A DNA stretch of 64,000 nt from Romanomermis culicivorax (taxonomy: Eukaryota; Nematoda; Enoplea; Mermithida; Mermithidae), in contig CAWUHX010000510.1 in the NCBI GenBank assembly GCA_963922205.1, positions 1 to 64,000 of the forward strand, in the 5' to 3' direction. The notes beneath the pieces were generated by a model. The model ran no database searches and had not been told where the DNA came from. It was given only the letters and a program-made list of their open reading frames with translations. The position numbers were made by a program, and so were the translations under genes. Below are positions 63,002 to 64,000 of the stretch, piece after piece (the stretch's first letter is position 1; the number at the start of each line of letters is the position of its first letter).

Positions 63002-64000
63002 GTAAGTATCGAGAATACAAGTTTTCTACAAAATTCATCTTCGGAGGAATTTGACTCATTATATTTGGACATTTAGGTTCAACTGGATGCAAATAACTCC
63101 GGTACCAGATGAACTAATTTCCAGAACCATATCAAAGTTGATGTCAGGCATAATTTGATGAAGTATAACTAACTGACGTTTCAGAGAAATGATCATCATC
63201 TTCAACATTTTGATGCTGATTTCTTTCTACTACGTCTTAAAAAAGTATATTAAAATTATGAAATCAATCTTTAAAAGATCTATTTTCTACGAGATAAATG
63301 TACTAACAATCAGAAAGCGATCAATTTTCTGGATTGACTGGTACCAAGTTTTTTCGGATCCGATTTGACCTTGTATGTACACATACCTGGACGATGGGTT
63401 CAACTGGATGCAACTGACTTAATTCTCAGCATCAGATGTTTATGTGTGAACCGGTTCTAGTGGCTAAAATCGGATATTGAATTTGGAGATAGAGCAATTA
63501 GAGTATCAACGAATTAGGTATAATAAACCAACCAAACAACTTATCATGGAACAATTCATCAATCATCCAAGCAATCCGGTGATCAACCAACCCACAAATC
63601 AGAGAACCAACTAGCCGGGAAGAAAATCAATCAACCAACCACCCCTGAAATTGAGCAGCAAATCGGACAGCCAACCTACAGCACTGGTTGCTTTGATAAA
63701 ACAATCGGAGAGACAACCAACTAACAAGGGAATCAACCAAGCACTAACCGGGTAATTAACCAATCGGTCAACCAGCCAACTATTGAATCAGAGAATCAAT
63801 CCACTAAACAGAGAATTAATCGACGAACCAATCATGAAATCGATCAACAACCCAATCCAACCGTGGAATCTAACACAAATCAGGAAATCAACCAACAAAT
63901 CAGGAAATAATTGAACGAACCAATCAGGAAATCAACTATCCACCCGGTCTAATCAGGAAATTGACCCATTAATCGGGAAATCAACTAATTAGGAAGTCAA
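63002..64000 (+). repeat. THOC2 intron (incomplete) with degenerate AATCAACCAACC repeats
   Basis: After the GTAAGT donor at 63002 no further THOC2 exon is seen. From about 63510 to the end the DNA is dominated by irregular AATCAACCAACCA / GAAATCAACTAATC words, a degenerate repeat of about 8-20 bp. No long open frame. Confidence 0.7.

Overview
The window is eukaryotic and almost certainly from a nematode. Interstitial arrays of the nematode telomere hexamer TTAGGC occur in both orientations. The genes have short GT-AG introns mixed with introns swollen by repeats, and the recognisable products are animal proteins (a TWK-type two-pore potassium channel and THO complex subunit 2). No bacterial, phage or CRISPR features were seen. 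Species cannot be named from the sequence alone.

Layout. At 18-43 there is a near-exact copy of the SMART cDNA/template-switch primer, so the extreme left end is probably library-derived. 44-8570 holds a four-exon gene (+) for a claudin/PMP22/CACNG-like four-helix membrane protein; its introns contain a 31-bp minisatellite, a 73-bp tandem repeat and 3.5 kb of pure polypyrimidine. 8571-20960 is gene-free and nearly all C/T on the + strand; it includes two extra copies of the last-exon tail of that gene, three copies of a 250-bp 'anchor' block, and a satellite of about 24 units of about 220 bp. 21331-37277 is a two-exon two-pore K+ channel gene (+, 789 aa). Its single 13.6-kb intron splits the glycine codon of the first selectivity filter and is a museum of mobile DNA: a hAT derivative with a transposase remnant, a 1.2-kb palindrome, two solo LTRs, minisatellites, and a Foldback-like element with telomeric repeats at its core. 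37278-57046 contains a 147-bp satellite, a second Foldback/telomere composite, hAT elements, tRNA-derived SINEs, several MITE families and three small candidate genes. Of these the best is a minus-strand secreted peptide precursor (exons 47891-47815 and 41148-40881). 57047-63001 holds eleven exons of THOC2 (+), 5' end uncertain and 3' end beyond the window; its larger introns are filled with MITEs.

The genes show no common pathway: a four-helix membrane protein and a K+ channel act at the plasma membrane, and THOC2 in nuclear mRNP export. What unites the window is repeat invasion of introns. Target-site duplications that can be read directly support five elements: hAT at 25325-26142, 50128-51492 and 61896-62586, and solo LTRs at 27759-28374 and 32223-32827. 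A 9-bp duplication supports the Foldback-like element at 34656-35434. All family assignments come from reading the sequence; no database search was run.
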